NCBI RefSeq assembly: GCF_000420865.1
Contig: NZ_ATVT01000010.1
Location: 95,523-159,522 of the forward strand
Direction of reading: 5' to 3'
Origin: Butyrivibrio sp. XPD2006
GTDB taxonomy: Bacteria; Bacillota; Clostridia; Lachnospirales; Lachnospiraceae
Length of the DNA: 64,000 nucleotides
Part shown: piece by piece, positions 18,074 to 26,444 of the stretch
How the letters are laid out: the number at the start of each line of letters is the position of its first letter
How positions within the stretch are numbered: the first letter of the stretch is position 1
Notes under the pieces: generated by a model
What the model was told of the DNA's origin: nothing
What the model saw: only the letters and a program-made list of their open reading frames with translations
Databases searched by the model: none
Made by a program: the position numbers and the translations under genes

Positions 18074-19037
18074 TTACAGACATGCTCTAATAATTATTCT
18101 GATCATGGGACTTGTAACCCTGGCTACGAGAATAGTTCCGGTGCTTATATTCGGAAGAGGAGAGAAGGTTCCGGATTACATCATGTACCTGGGAAGGACT
18201 GTTCCGTACACGGCCATGGGGCTTCTTATTGTATATTGTCTTAGGGATATTTCTTTTACCTCTGCGCCGCATGCGATTCCGGAGATCATTGCCATGGCGG
18301 TTGTCATCGGTTCGTATTTGTGGAAAAGAAATTCTATCTTTAGTGTAGTTGTCGGAACGGTTATATATATGTTTTTGGTTCAGGCTGTATTTGAAGAAAG
18401 TTTTTTTGAGGAGATTGATACTGCTGCGGAAGATATTTCTGTGGTAGAAAGTGATACAGATTCCGATGATCTGACACAAAAGTGCCTTAAGGGCTATGCC
18501 GATTACCTTGCGGATCATAAAGATCTTTGGCAGAGTGAGACTGTTTACGAGCTGGATTTCATAAATGACGACGATGTGCCGGATCTTATCTTTGGCGGAA
18601 CTGACGGTGCTCACGCATCGAATATATTCATTCTTACATATCTTGACGGTAACTACGATGAAGTGGTTTGCTGCGGAAGTATTGGAGCCTATAACGCAAC
18701 CTGTTATTATCCGAAGCTCGGAATCATCCTCAGTACAGATATGGGAATGGGCTATGAAACTGAATACTACAGTGAGCTTTCAGCCGATTCGGAGTACGGC
18801 TATAAAACCCTTTGCCACATGTATTCCTACTATGAGGAAGATTATGAGGGTGAGCCCTCTGAGATCAAGTTTTTTATCGGTGAAGGTGAGGATAAAGAGG
18901 TCATGCAGGAAGAGTATGACGAATGTGTAAAAGAACTTGTCGGTGATACTGAGCACAAGCTCTTTTACACATATGAAAATGAAAACGGCTATGAATATCT
19001 TACGCAGGAAGCGCTTGATAATCTGTTCGGAGAGTGA
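18066..19037 (+). CDS. azlD: AzlD family exporter subunit fused to a soluble C-terminal domain
   Basis: Residues 1 to about 107 are a normal AzlD (LVTLATRIVPVLIFGR, YLGRTVPYTAMGLL, four membrane helices). Instead of ending there, the frame continues for about 215 residues with an acidic linker (EEIDTAAEDISVVESDTDSD) and a beta-rich domain containing DFINDDDVPDLIFGG and YLDGNYDEVVCCGS, similar in style to the aspartate-rich domain of the protein at 16263. Total length is 323 residues against about 105-110 for ordinary AzlD. The start at 18066 overlaps the azlC stop. The tail may sense extracellular or cytoplasmic conditions; its side of the membrane is not clear. Confidence 0.8.
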   Translation: MVDYRHALIIILIMGLVTLATRIVPVLIFGRGEKVPDYIMYLGRTVPYTAMGLLIVYCLRDISFTSAPHAIPEIIAMAVVIGSYLWKRNSIFSVVVGTVIYMFLVQAVFEESFFEEIDTAAEDISVVESDTDSDDLTQKCLKGYADYLADHKDLWQSETVYELDFINDDDVPDLIFGGTDGAHASNIFILTYLDGNYDEVVCCGSIGAYNATCYYPKLGIILSTDMGMGYETEYYSELSADSEYGYKTLCHMYSYYEEDYEGEPSEIKFFIGEGEDKEVMQEEYDECVKELVGDTEHKLFYTYENENGYEYLTQEALDNLFGE

Positions 19038-19069
19038 TCTATGGAAAACATGAGAAAAAAGGAGAGGAT

Positions 19070-20128
19070 ATGGAACCGGAAGTATTGATTGAAGAATGGT
19101 CGCCTGTGGCAGATATACAGGCTTTTGTGGAAAAGAGCGATAAAAACTATTATTTTTATCTTTGGGTTAATCCTCACAGTGATGAGCCGGAGGTTAAAGC
19201 CTGCTGGATATGTAACAGGGTAAAGGCTCCGGTGGATATCAATGAAGCATTTGCCAATGAAGGTGAAGCACCATGCATGCCTGCAGAATTTGTGGACCAC
19301 GATCCGGAAGGAGTCGAGCTTAATAAAGAGTCACTGTCCATCGAGTGGTTTGAGGAAGGAGATTCGGCAGCTGTTTTATCAGACGGCAAAATCATAGCTG
19401 TTATCCCTTCTTTTAGTGGATATAAAAGCTTCCCCGGATATTCGAAATATGCTAAAGGGACAGGCCCTTTTGCCTGGGAATTGAAAAACGCTTATTCCAG
19501 ATTTGAAAGTGAAGTTAATAACGGCAGAGCTTTCCGGTCTTTCTTTGATCAGGAGGATTATTGGCCGAGGGTACAAGACTTTCATATGAATACGCTGTAC
19601 AACTTTTTCGGTGAGGAAGAAAAGTATTATGCAATAGACGGAGGCCAGTTTCCGCCCAAGGCCCTGGTACAGGGAAGAAAAGGAAATACCATTTACGGTA
19701 TCACGCTTGGCGTAAGTATGATTCCCATGCCAAAAGTTGAAATGGCATATCAGGATGACTATAAGAGTTTCCGCAGAATAGAACTGGGATTTGCTTGCAA
19801 TGAAAAACATGAAGAACTTCTTCGGACAATAATTCCCGTGATGTCCGGGCTTTCTTCATATCCATGGAAATACCTGACCTTTTTTGGCCACGGCCACACT
19901 ATACCATTCAATAACATAAAGGGATATGAATACATTCTTTTCCTGAATGACAGACTTTTGAAGAATACTGATTCGCCCAAATATGCGGACTTTATGGGTG
20001 AAAGTATAAATCTGCTCTGGCTTGTTCCGATAACTCAGAGCGAGCAGGAGTTTATTGAGGAAAAGGGAGTGGAAGAATACCTGAAGGATAAGGATGGCTC
20101 AAGGATTTATATTTTTGGTGATCATTAA
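19070..20128 (+). CDS. Suppressor-of-fused (SUFU) domain protein
   Basis: A 352-residue soluble protein. The C-terminal half (about residues 175-350) matches the SUFU fold: MSGLSSYPWKYLTFFGHGHT, GYEYILFLND, LLWLVPITQSEQEFIEEKG. In bacteria this domain is often found near secreted toxin systems, where it can act as immunity, but no toxin is seen here. Start 19070 has AAGGAGAGG directly upstream; the frame is open to 19034 but lacks a site there. The N-terminal ~150 residues are unrecognised. Confidence 0.7.
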   Translation: MEPEVLIEEWSPVADIQAFVEKSDKNYYFYLWVNPHSDEPEVKACWICNRVKAPVDINEAFANEGEAPCMPAEFVDHDPEGVELNKESLSIEWFEEGDSAAVLSDGKIIAVIPSFSGYKSFPGYSKYAKGTGPFAWELKNAYSRFESEVNNGRAFRSFFDQEDYWPRVQDFHMNTLYNFFGEEEKYYAIDGGQFPPKALVQGRKGNTIYGITLGVSMIPMPKVEMAYQDDYKSFRRIELGFACNEKHEELLRTIIPVMSGLSSYPWKYLTFFGHGHTIPFNNIKGYEYILFLNDRLLKNTDSPKYADFMGESINLLWLVPITQSEQEFIEEKGVEEYLKDKDGSRIYIFGDH

Positions 20129-20142
20129 GGGTGATTAGTCTT

Positions 20143-20613
20143 ATGCTGATACGGAATCTTAGAGAAAATGAAATAGATCTGCTACGGGACTTTTTGTATG
20201 AAGCCATATTTATACCGGAGGGAGTTACACCGCCTCCAAGGGAGATAATAGAGCAGCCTGAGCTTAGAATTTACTATGAAAATTTTGGAACTGGCAAGGC
20301 TGATCATTGTCTGGTTGCGGAAGATGACGGAAGAGTGGTCGGAGCTGTCTGGACACGTATCATGGATGACTATGGGCATGTGGACGATGAAACTCCGTCA
20401 TTTGCTATCTCATTGTACAAGGAGTATCGTGGTCAGGGGATAGGGACAAAGCTTATGACTGGGATGCTGGAAGAACTTAAAAGAAATGGTTATACAAGAG
20501 CCTCTCTTGCTGTGCAGAAAGCCAATTACGCAGTAAAAATGTATGAGAAAGTAGGCTTTAAAACTGTGGATGAAAATGACGAAGAATACATAATGGTCAA
20601 TAATAACTGTTGA
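20143..20613 (+). CDS. GNAT family N-acetyltransferase
   Basis: A 156-residue acetyltransferase. The acetyl-CoA loop YRGQGIGTKLM (motif A) and the C-terminal NYAVKMYEKVGFKTV (motif B) are clear. The substrate cannot be told. ATG 20143 fits AAGGGTG upstream better than GTG 20131. It lies 14 bases after the SUFU gene and is followed by a terminator-like hairpin. Confidence 0.88.
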   Translation: MLIRNLRENEIDLLRDFLYEAIFIPEGVTPPPREIIEQPELRIYYENFGTGKADHCLVAEDDGRVVGAVWTRIMDDYGHVDDETPSFAISLYKEYRGQGIGTKLMTGMLEELKRNGYTRASLAVQKANYAVKMYEKVGFKTVDENDEEYIMVNNNC

Positions 20614-20682
20614 CAGTGAGTTGTCAGTCAATTATACTAACAACTAATAATTTTCAGAAAGCGAGAAGCTATGACAAGAAAC

Positions 20683-20720
20683 AGTCTCATCAAGTTTTAG
20701 GTTTGATGGGGCTATTTTTA
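20683..20720 (+). terminator. Terminator-like hairpin
   Basis: AGTCTCATCAA (20683-20693) pairs with TTGATGGGGCT (20703-20713) with two G-U pairs and a nine-base loop, followed by ATTTTTAT. It separates the GNAT gene at 20143 from the next one. Confidence 0.55.
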
Positions 20721-20754
20721 TAGCTGCTGCTATGAAGGAAAGAGGGAGGCGTAA

Positions 20755-21285
20755 ATGGAACAGAAGAAGATCAAGTACAGAAAAGCTCGTATAGAAGACG
20801 GATATGAATGGTATAAGTTGCTTGACGATGTGTGGCGTGTTGCATACAGCCATATTTTTCCTGAGAAGTTATTTGAAGTACGTGAGAGCGCGATAGACGA
20901 AAGAGCTAAAGGATTTACCGAAGAGAAATTTCTTGGTGATAGGAAAATAGCTTATGTTGCAGAAGCAGGCGGAACAATAGTTGCCTTGATGTTCGGTGTA
21001 TTGGATTCGAATTATGAATACTTTAAAAACGACTACGCTGATCTCGTTGGGCTTTATGTTCGTCCTGAATATCAGGGTATGGGTGTAGGTACTATGTTAA
21101 AAGACATTTTCACCCATTGGGCAAAGGAAAATAAGGCAGATCAGTATGTCATAGGCGTATTAAAAGACAACGCTAAAGCCCGAAAGGTCTATGAATCCTG
21201 GGGCGGAGTACTGTCTGAACATGAGCATGAATTTATGCAGATGGGAGTCGGATATCCTGAAGTGTTCTATACTTATGAGATATAA
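20755..21285 (+). CDS. GNAT family N-acetyltransferase
   Basis: A 176-residue acetyltransferase with YVRPEYQGMGVGTMLKDIF as the acetyl-CoA binding motif A and NAKARKVYESWGG as motif B. It is monocistronic in appearance, with a GGGAGG ribosome site. Substrate unknown. Confidence 0.88.
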   Translation: MEQKKIKYRKARIEDGYEWYKLLDDVWRVAYSHIFPEKLFEVRESAIDERAKGFTEEKFLGDRKIAYVAEAGGTIVALMFGVLDSNYEYFKNDYADLVGLYVRPEYQGMGVGTMLKDIFTHWAKENKADQYVIGVLKDNAKARKVYESWGGVLSEHEHEFMQMGVGYPEVFYTYEI

Positions 21286-21327
21286 TATATTGAGCTGTAT
21301 ATAGCATATGAAATGAGAGAGGACTAA

Positions 21328-21801
21328 ATGAGTATTTTTGATTTGTTCAGGAGAAAAACGGATAAGAATACCGTTAACGTGAGTAAGCCTGTAATTGACA
21401 CATATGAGAGTAAGAAAATATCACCGCCTGATACGCCTTTTGTGATGGAAGAGGACAGATTTGATCCGGATAAACTGTTAAGGGCATGGCAGGAAGCAGA
21501 TAAGGGTGTAGAGACCATATTGGTTGATGATATCGAAGTGGTTGATTACCGGGAATGCTTTGATACAATGATGCAATCATTTTGGAAGAATATCTGCAAA
21601 ATTGATAATTATATTCAGAAGTATTGCGTGGATGAGCTTAATGTCAAAACAGAAGCCTGGAAAGTGGAGCTGGTTTGGTTATCAACAAAAGAAGGAGAGC
21701 TCGAACTTGCCTACTGGGGGGTATATATGAATATTGAGCTTACAGCGGTATGCAAGTATCAGGACGGTGATTGGAATGTGACAGAAGTATATTACTGCTG
21801 A
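21328..21801 (+). CDS. Hypothetical protein
   Basis: A 157-residue soluble protein, acidic overall. It begins MSIFDLFRRKTDKN, then a linker, and a C-terminal half rich in aromatic beta strands (AWKVELVWLS, ELAYWGVYMNIEL). I do not recognise a family. GAGAGG upstream supports the ATG at 21328. The ACT-domain gene follows after 25 bases. Confidence 0.6.
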   Translation: MSIFDLFRRKTDKNTVNVSKPVIDTYESKKISPPDTPFVMEEDRFDPDKLLRAWQEADKGVETILVDDIEVVDYRECFDTMMQSFWKNICKIDNYIQKYCVDELNVKTEAWKVELVWLSTKEGELELAYWGVYMNIELTAVCKYQDGDWNVTEVYYC

Positions 21802-21826
21802 ACTAAGTTCGGAAGGGGATAAGGGA

Positions 21827-22192
21827 ATGGAACTTAAGAAAATACCGCATAGATTGACAGTTTGCAAAGTGAAAGAAATCTCTGACATAGATATGGATGC
21901 AGAGATCTATTTCATCGGTAAGACAGATGAAGAACTGTCGCTGGTGTGCATTACGGAAAATACTCCTTCAAAGACGATAGAACGTGATGATGGATGGAGA
22001 GGATTTCGCATTCAGGGAACACTTGATTTTTCACTGGTTGGTATACTGGCCAAAATATCCGGAATTCTTGCAGACCATAAGATCAGCATTTTTGCTGTAT
22101 CAACTTACAACACCGATTATGTTCTGGTAAAAGAAGAAAACTTTGACAGGGCTTTAAGTATATTGGGGGCTGAAGGATATTCCATCATATGA
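21827..22192 (+). CDS. ACT domain-containing protein
   Basis: A 121-residue protein; residues ~60-118 form an ACT domain (FSLVGILAKISGILADHKISIFAVSTY, YVLVKEENFDRALSIL). Stand-alone proteins of this kind are thought to bind amino acids and regulate neighbouring enzymes; no target is known. It overlaps the start of a broken GNAT gene by four bases (ATGA). Confidence 0.8.
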   Translation: MELKKIPHRLTVCKVKEISDIDMDAEIYFIGKTDEELSLVCITENTPSKTIERDDGWRGFRIQGTLDFSLVGILAKISGILADHKISIFAVSTYNTDYVLVKEENFDRALSILGAEGYSII

Positions 22193-22522
22193 AATATAGA
22201 ATGACAGAGCGAATTATTGATGAAGAAATAAGATTATCTAAGCTCTCATGGGGATTGCTACTACATAGCATATAAGGGGACATTGGTAGGGGATGTTTCG
22301 TTAAGAGACAATGCAGACGTTGCTATTGTTGTGTGCAAAGAGTTTCAAAATCAGCATATTGGTAGACGATGTGTTGAAGATATGCTTAAACTTGCGAAAG
22401 AAAAAGGAATAGACACTGTTAAGGCCAATATCTACTCCTTTAATGAGCAGAGTAGGAGAATGTTTGAAGCTGTCGGGTTCAAAAAGATAGATGAAGAATG
22501 GTACGAATACCAAAGCAGATAA
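22189..22522 (+). pseudogene. Broken GNAT acetyltransferase gene
   Basis: An ATG at 22189, coupled to the ACT gene stop, opens a short frame (MKYRMTERIIDEEIRLSKLS) that ends after 28 codons. A GNAT core continues in another frame from about 22230: GDCYYIAYKGTLVGDVSL, FQNQHIGRRCVEDML, FNEQSRRMFEAVGFKKIDEE. The part between is too short for the family. This fits a deletion plus frameshift in a once complete gene. A TTG at 22283 could still start the 79-residue C-terminal part, but that lacks half of the fold. Confidence 0.7.
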
Positions 22523-22543
22523 TTGGAGTATGTTAGCAAGGAT

Positions 22544-22570
22544 TATATTCCAGCATAACTTACTAAGGAA
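22544..22570 (+). repeat. Gene-junction motif, copy 1
   Basis: TTCCAGCATAACTTACTAAG between the broken GNAT gene and the next gene. This is one of about thirteen junction copies related to the consensus TTYCAGTATAAYCGACTAAG in this window; see the finding at 22544. Confidence 0.5.
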
Positions 22571-22596
22571 TATTTTATAAAAGAGAATCAAGACAC

Positions 22597-22986
22597 ATGG
22601 TTGATCAAATTGAATTACAAAAAATACATCATTGCCTTAGAATAATCGAAAATATAAAGAAACAGATAGGTGCTGAGGAAGCAGCTCGTTATGTCGAAAA
22701 AGCTATAGATTTAACTCGGCAATGGCTGAATGATAAAACGGATGTATCTCAAAAGCTGTATGATCTTTTAGATGATGAAGAATGCAGTTTTACATTGTAT
22801 CAGGAATCTGAAAAAGATGAGTATATGATTGATGTATGGAACTGTATTATTGATGCGGTAGCGTATATATGTCGGAAGATTTATGAAGAACAGGGTGCGG
22901 ATTATTTTCCTGAGCCGATTGAATTGGTTGATGAAGACACCTATTCAAGACTGTTAGCAGGTTATGAGAAATGTATGAAACAGTAA
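22597..22986 (+). CDS. Hypothetical protein
   Basis: A 129-residue acidic, mostly helical soluble protein (IHHCLRIIENIKKQIGAEEA, DVWNCIIDAVAYICRKIYEE). It resembles immunity- or Imm-type small proteins in composition, but I cannot assign a family. It is flanked on both sides by copies of the junction motif. Confidence 0.55.
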   Translation: MVDQIELQKIHHCLRIIENIKKQIGAEEAARYVEKAIDLTRQWLNDKTDVSQKLYDLLDDEECSFTLYQESEKDEYMIDVWNCIIDAVAYICRKIYEEQGADYFPEPIELVDEDTYSRLLAGYEKCMKQ

Positions 22987-23012
22987 ATTACAGTTTTATA
23001 GACAAATGGGGG
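22987..23012 (+). repeat. Gene-junction motif, copy 2
   Basis: ATTACAGTTTTATAGACAAA then GGGGG, directly after the stop of the preceding gene; the G run lies just before the next gene's ribosome site. Confidence 0.45.
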
Positions 23013-23025
23013 TGCGGAGGTTGCG

Positions 23026-23412
23026 ATGAAGAATTATACACAGGTATATGTAAAAAACAGTTTTGAAGCAGCAGAAACATACTGCAAAGCTTTTGGAGCA
23101 GAAATAACCCGCGAGTTTAAAAACGAAGATAACACCGCTTATGAGCACTGTGAACTGTCTGTAAACGGGGAAGGTTTTTTGGCGTTGGCAGAAGCGAAAA
23201 ATCCTTGTGATATAGAAATAGTACATAAATACAAGTGGGAAACTATGACTTTCAACGTTTTTGAAATGGGAACAGAAGAAGCGGTTTATAATGCTTTTCA
23301 GGTTTTGAGCGCTGGGGGTGTAGTTATCGAACCTATCGGAGAACTTCCGTGGAGTAAATGTTGTGCCACCGTTATTGATAAATACGGTGTGTGTTGGTGG
23401 ATAGCAATTTAA
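23026..23412 (+). CDS. VOC family protein, PhnB-like
   Basis: A 128-residue vicinal-oxygen-chelate fold protein (YVKNSFEAAETYCKAFGAEI, YEHCELSVNGEGFLALAEA, CCATVIDKYGVCWWIAI). The pattern is that of PhnB/glyoxalase-like proteins; the usual metal ligands are not all obvious, so the activity is uncertain. AT-richer than the genes at the left of the window. Confidence 0.75.
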   Translation: MKNYTQVYVKNSFEAAETYCKAFGAEITREFKNEDNTAYEHCELSVNGEGFLALAEAKNPCDIEIVHKYKWETMTFNVFEMGTEEAVYNAFQVLSAGGVVIEPIGELPWSKCCATVIDKYGVCWWIAI

Positions 23413-23437
23413 CAAATTCAAATTTGTAGAGCGATTA

Positions 23438-23459
23438 AATTTCAGGATAACCGAGAAAG
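23438..23459 (+). repeat. Gene-junction motif, copy 3
   Basis: ATTTCAGGATAACCGAGAAA between the VOC gene and the next GNAT gene. Confidence 0.45.
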
Positions 23460-23480
23460 ATGAATTTGAAGGGATAAAAT

Positions 23481-23921
23481 ATGTTTTTTGGTGTAGAAGA
23501 TTTAAAGACAGATGAAATATTTTTAAAACTAACTAAAACATGTGAGGAACAACCTGAGAAGAGGTGGCTCCCAGCTTATTATTTGGATATTTGTTTAGTG
23601 GATGGAACCACGATTGGAAAATGCGATTTAAGGATAGGACACAATGACAAAACATATATTGGCGGCAACATCGGCTATGGAATTGATGAACCTTATCGCG
23701 GGCACCATTATGCCGCCAAGGCATGTAAACTTCTGTTTCAACAGGCGAAGAAACATGGCTTGGATTATTTGATTATTACATGTGATCCGGCTAATGTAGC
23801 TTCTTACAAAACTTGCGAGCATGCAGGCGGTATATTTATTGAGACAGCAAATATTCCAGAAGATAATGAAATGTATGCGGAGGGTAAACGAAAAGTGAAA
23901 ATCTATAGGTTTGATATATAA
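23481..23921 (+). CDS. GNAT family N-acetyltransferase
   Basis: A 146-residue acetyltransferase of the RimJ/RimL-like subtype: GNIGYGIDEPYRGHHYAAKACKLL (shown here as two adjoining parts, GNIGYGIDEPYRGHHYA and AKACKLL) is motif A, and NVASYKTCEHAGG is motif B. Substrate unknown. It overlaps the open frame of the next gene, whose real start probably lies later. Confidence 0.85.
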   Translation: MFFGVEDLKTDEIFLKLTKTCEEQPEKRWLPAYYLDICLVDGTTIGKCDLRIGHNDKTYIGGNIGYGIDEPYRGHHYAAKACKLLFQQAKKHGLDYLIITCDPANVASYKTCEHAGGIFIETANIPEDNEMYAEGKRKVKIYRFDI

Positions 23922-23958
23922 ATTGGAATATATTGCAGGAGAAAAACGGAGAGTATTA

Positions 23959-24597
23959 TTGAATATGAGCAATCCTTGGGAAGAAATAAGCTTGAATGAT
24001 TATGAGAATCATATGAGCCTTGATTCTGTTAAACAACTCCAGATTATGAATTCAATAATGAAGGAGCAGTTTGAAGATTATCCGGTTTCAACGGCTATGG
24101 TTCTTGGAGTCGCCGGTGGTAATGGCTTGGAACATGTAAGCCGGGATAAGTACCGGACTGTTTATGGAGTGGATATCAATGAAGAATTTCTTCGAACAGT
24201 TTCGGAACGATATGCACATTTGTCTGATGTGTTGAAATGCTTGAAGATAGATCTGATTGGCGATGCGGATAAGCTTCCCGGAGCGCAGCTACTGATAGCA
24301 AACCTTCTTATAGAGTATATTGGGTATGATGTATTTCAGAGAGTGGTTTGCAAAGTAAATCCTGAATATGTTTCTTGTTTGATTCAGATCAATGTGGATG
24401 ATAAGCAGTGGTTATCAGATTCTCCGTATTTGCATGCGTTTGACGGGCTGGATGAGGTACATCATCAGATGGATGAGAAATCTCTTTTAACAAAAATGCA
24501 GGAAATAGGATATAAGGACATACTCCAAACAAGGATCCCGCTTCCTAACGGAAAGGCTTTTATCAGAATGGATTTTCAAAATGGAAAATTGGGATAG
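23959..24597 (+). CDS. Putative class I SAM-dependent methyltransferase
   Basis: A 212-residue protein. MVLGVAGGNGLEHV is a plausible SAM-binding motif I and VYGVDINEEFL motif II with its acidic residue; the motif IV region is AQLLIANLLIEYIG. Substrate unknown. The start is uncertain: a TTG at 23959 lies seven bases after CGGAGAG and is used here; an ATG at 23965 is next, and the frame is open back to 23911. Confidence 0.65.
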   Translation: MNMSNPWEEISLNDYENHMSLDSVKQLQIMNSIMKEQFEDYPVSTAMVLGVAGGNGLEHVSRDKYRTVYGVDINEEFLRTVSERYAHLSDVLKCLKIDLIGDADKLPGAQLLIANLLIEYIGYDVFQRVVCKVNPEYVSCLIQINVDDKQWLSDSPYLHAFDGLDEVHHQMDEKSLLTKMQEIGYKDILQTRIPLPNGKAFIRMDFQNGKLG

Positions 24598-24638
24598 AAC
24601 GATAAACCGGAGTAAAGCATACTATCGCAGGAGGGGAA

Positions 24639-25511
24639 ATGGGGTATAGGATTAGAAAAGCAATTACGGATGATGAACAGAAAATTCGTGAATTGTTTAT
24701 AGAGATGCTAAAGACAATTTATCATACAGAAGAAGTGGATGGCTACGAATCCGGCTATTTGGATCGATATTGGACAAATGGAGAGGATGTGCTTTTTGTA
24801 GCTGAAGATAATGAGGTTGTTGCATATTTAGCTGTGGAAGTTCATCGGGAGGATGAAATGGATTATGTCTATCTTGATGATTTGTCTGTCACAGAGAAAT
24901 ATCGCAGTCAAGGTATCGGCAGTTCTTTGATCCACGAAGCAGAGTCTTATGCACAAGAAATTGGCATACAGCACATTCTTTTTCATGTTGAAAAATCTAA
25001 TACTGAAGCATTTCGATTATATGAAAGGCTTGGCTATAAGATTTTTCGTGATGACGGCAACAGATATTTGATGAAGAAAGATGAGATTCATATAGCGGAA
25101 GAGCGCATTACTACTGAGGAATACGTTGATTTTTTAAAGAGAACCGATTTGGGGGCACAATATCCAAAAGAGCGTTTTGAAGACCGAATCAGGAAGCTTG
25201 TTAAGAATGTTTCCATCAGTCTGATTGCGCGTAATGATGAAGGGCTGATTGTTGGGGCTTTGTTTGGACTTACGGATTTCTGCTATTGGTTGTACGTGAC
25301 AGACCTTGGCGTGGACAGAAATTATGAAAGGCAAGGCATCGCGACAAGGCTCATGAAGACTGCACATGAAATAGCCGGTGGAGAAAAAGATATAGCCGTA
25401 TATCTAATTGCCAATGAAGAAGCTGTAGGCTTTTATGAGAAGATAGGAATGAAAAAGGCTGATGAAGTAATGAAATACAACCACATAGAATGGACAGAAT
25501 GGACAGTATGA
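24639..25511 (+). CDS. Tandem GNAT acetyltransferase (two domains)
   Basis: A 290-residue protein made of two GNAT domains. The first (about 1-145) has YRSQGIGSSLIHEAESYA and NTEAFRLYERLGYKIF; the second (about 150-288) has YERQGIATRLMKTA and NEEAVGFYEKIGM. Both keep the acetyl-CoA loop, so both may be active, or one may be structural as in some tandem GNATs. It is coupled to the downstream hydrolase by an ATGA overlap. Confidence 0.88.
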   Translation: MGYRIRKAITDDEQKIRELFIEMLKTIYHTEEVDGYESGYLDRYWTNGEDVLFVAEDNEVVAYLAVEVHREDEMDYVYLDDLSVTEKYRSQGIGSSLIHEAESYAQEIGIQHILFHVEKSNTEAFRLYERLGYKIFRDDGNRYLMKKDEIHIAEERITTEEYVDFLKRTDLGAQYPKERFEDRIRKLVKNVSISLIARNDEGLIVGALFGLTDFCYWLYVTDLGVDRNYERQGIATRLMKTAHEIAGGEKDIAVYLIANEEAVGFYEKIGMKKADEVMKYNHIEWTEWTV

Positions 25512-26395
25512 GCAATATAAAGACTGGGAAGTTCGTTTATAAAAATGAAGACAGCATGAAAAAAATGCATGAGTTCTACGATAAGACCCTTGCATCTCTT
25601 GACGTACCATATTCGGAAGATTATTTTGATTCATCTTTCGGTAAAACCCATTGCCTTCTTGTTGGTGATCCTGATAAGCCAAGAATATGTACAATTCATG
25701 GTGGAAACGGGATTACAACGTTGAATCTGAAACTGTTTCTTCCGTTGCTTCAAGAATACTGTATCATTGCGCCGGATGTGATCGGGATGCCCGGGAAAAG
25801 CGATCCATACAGGAACATAAGCAGCAAGAAGGATGAGTACGGACTGTGGATCAAGGAAGTACTGGATCATTACAAAGAAGATCGGATATCCTTTGTTGTA
25901 TCATCCTACAGTTCCGCTATGTTTCTTTCATTTGCAAAGATGTATCCGGAGAATGTAAGAAGCGCCTTGCTTCTGGTTCCGTCAGGAATAGCACATGGCT
26001 CGGTCCTGCCTATGATGGGCAAGATGGTCGTACCGTTTATGAAATACTATTTTAGTCCTTCCGGGAAAACACTTGATGCAGTGATTGAGTTCATGGGAGG
26101 AAAAGGGGATCCGGTATGGAGAGAATTCTTCGATATCATGATGTCATCATACAAGATGGAGATGAGACCTCCCAGGGAATATAAGAAGAGGGAGATGATA
26201 TCGTTTAAGGCTCCTCTTCTGATAATCGCATCGGAAAAGGATATCTTTTTTCCGGCAGGCAGAGTATTCAGAAGGGCAAGAGAAATCTTTGCGGGACCGA
26301 TTACTACAATAGAGATAGATAGCAAGCATTTACCATCAGATGAAACTATGGCAGATGTATGTAAACGGACGATAGAATTTCTTATGAACTCGTAA
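25508..26395 (+). CDS. Alpha/beta hydrolase
   Basis: A 295-residue alpha/beta hydrolase. IHGGNGITTLNLKLFLPLL is the oxyanion strand region, IIAPDVIGMPGKSDP the following loop, VVSSYSSAMFLSFA holds the probable nucleophile Ser in a non-canonical SxSxA elbow, IIASEKDIFFP the acid and IDSKHLPS the His. ATG 25508 overlaps the preceding TGA; two earlier in-frame ATGs exist. Substrate unknown. Confidence 0.85.
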   Translation: MSNIKTGKFVYKNEDSMKKMHEFYDKTLASLDVPYSEDYFDSSFGKTHCLLVGDPDKPRICTIHGGNGITTLNLKLFLPLLQEYCIIAPDVIGMPGKSDPYRNISSKKDEYGLWIKEVLDHYKEDRISFVVSSYSSAMFLSFAKMYPENVRSALLLVPSGIAHGSVLPMMGKMVVPFMKYYFSPSGKTLDAVIEFMGGKGDPVWREFFDIMMSSYKMEMRPPREYKKREMISFKAPLLIIASEKDIFFPAGRVFRRAREIFAGPITTIEIDSKHLPSDETMADVCKRTIEFLMNS

Positions 26396-26403
26396 CTAAT
26401 ATA

Positions 26404-26422
26404 AATTCCAGTTTCGGAGGGG
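26404..26422 (+). repeat. Gene-junction motif, weak copy 4
   Basis: AATTCCAGTTTCGGAGGGG: it keeps TTCCAGT and the G run but lacks the middle of the consensus. Weak. Confidence 0.3.
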
Positions 26423-26444
26423 ATTCTCTGATGGTGATGTCTCT

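Noticed and set aside
19070..20128. SUFU-domain protein as immunity protein of a toxin system.
   Set aside because: No toxin, secretion gene or polymorphic repeat is nearby.
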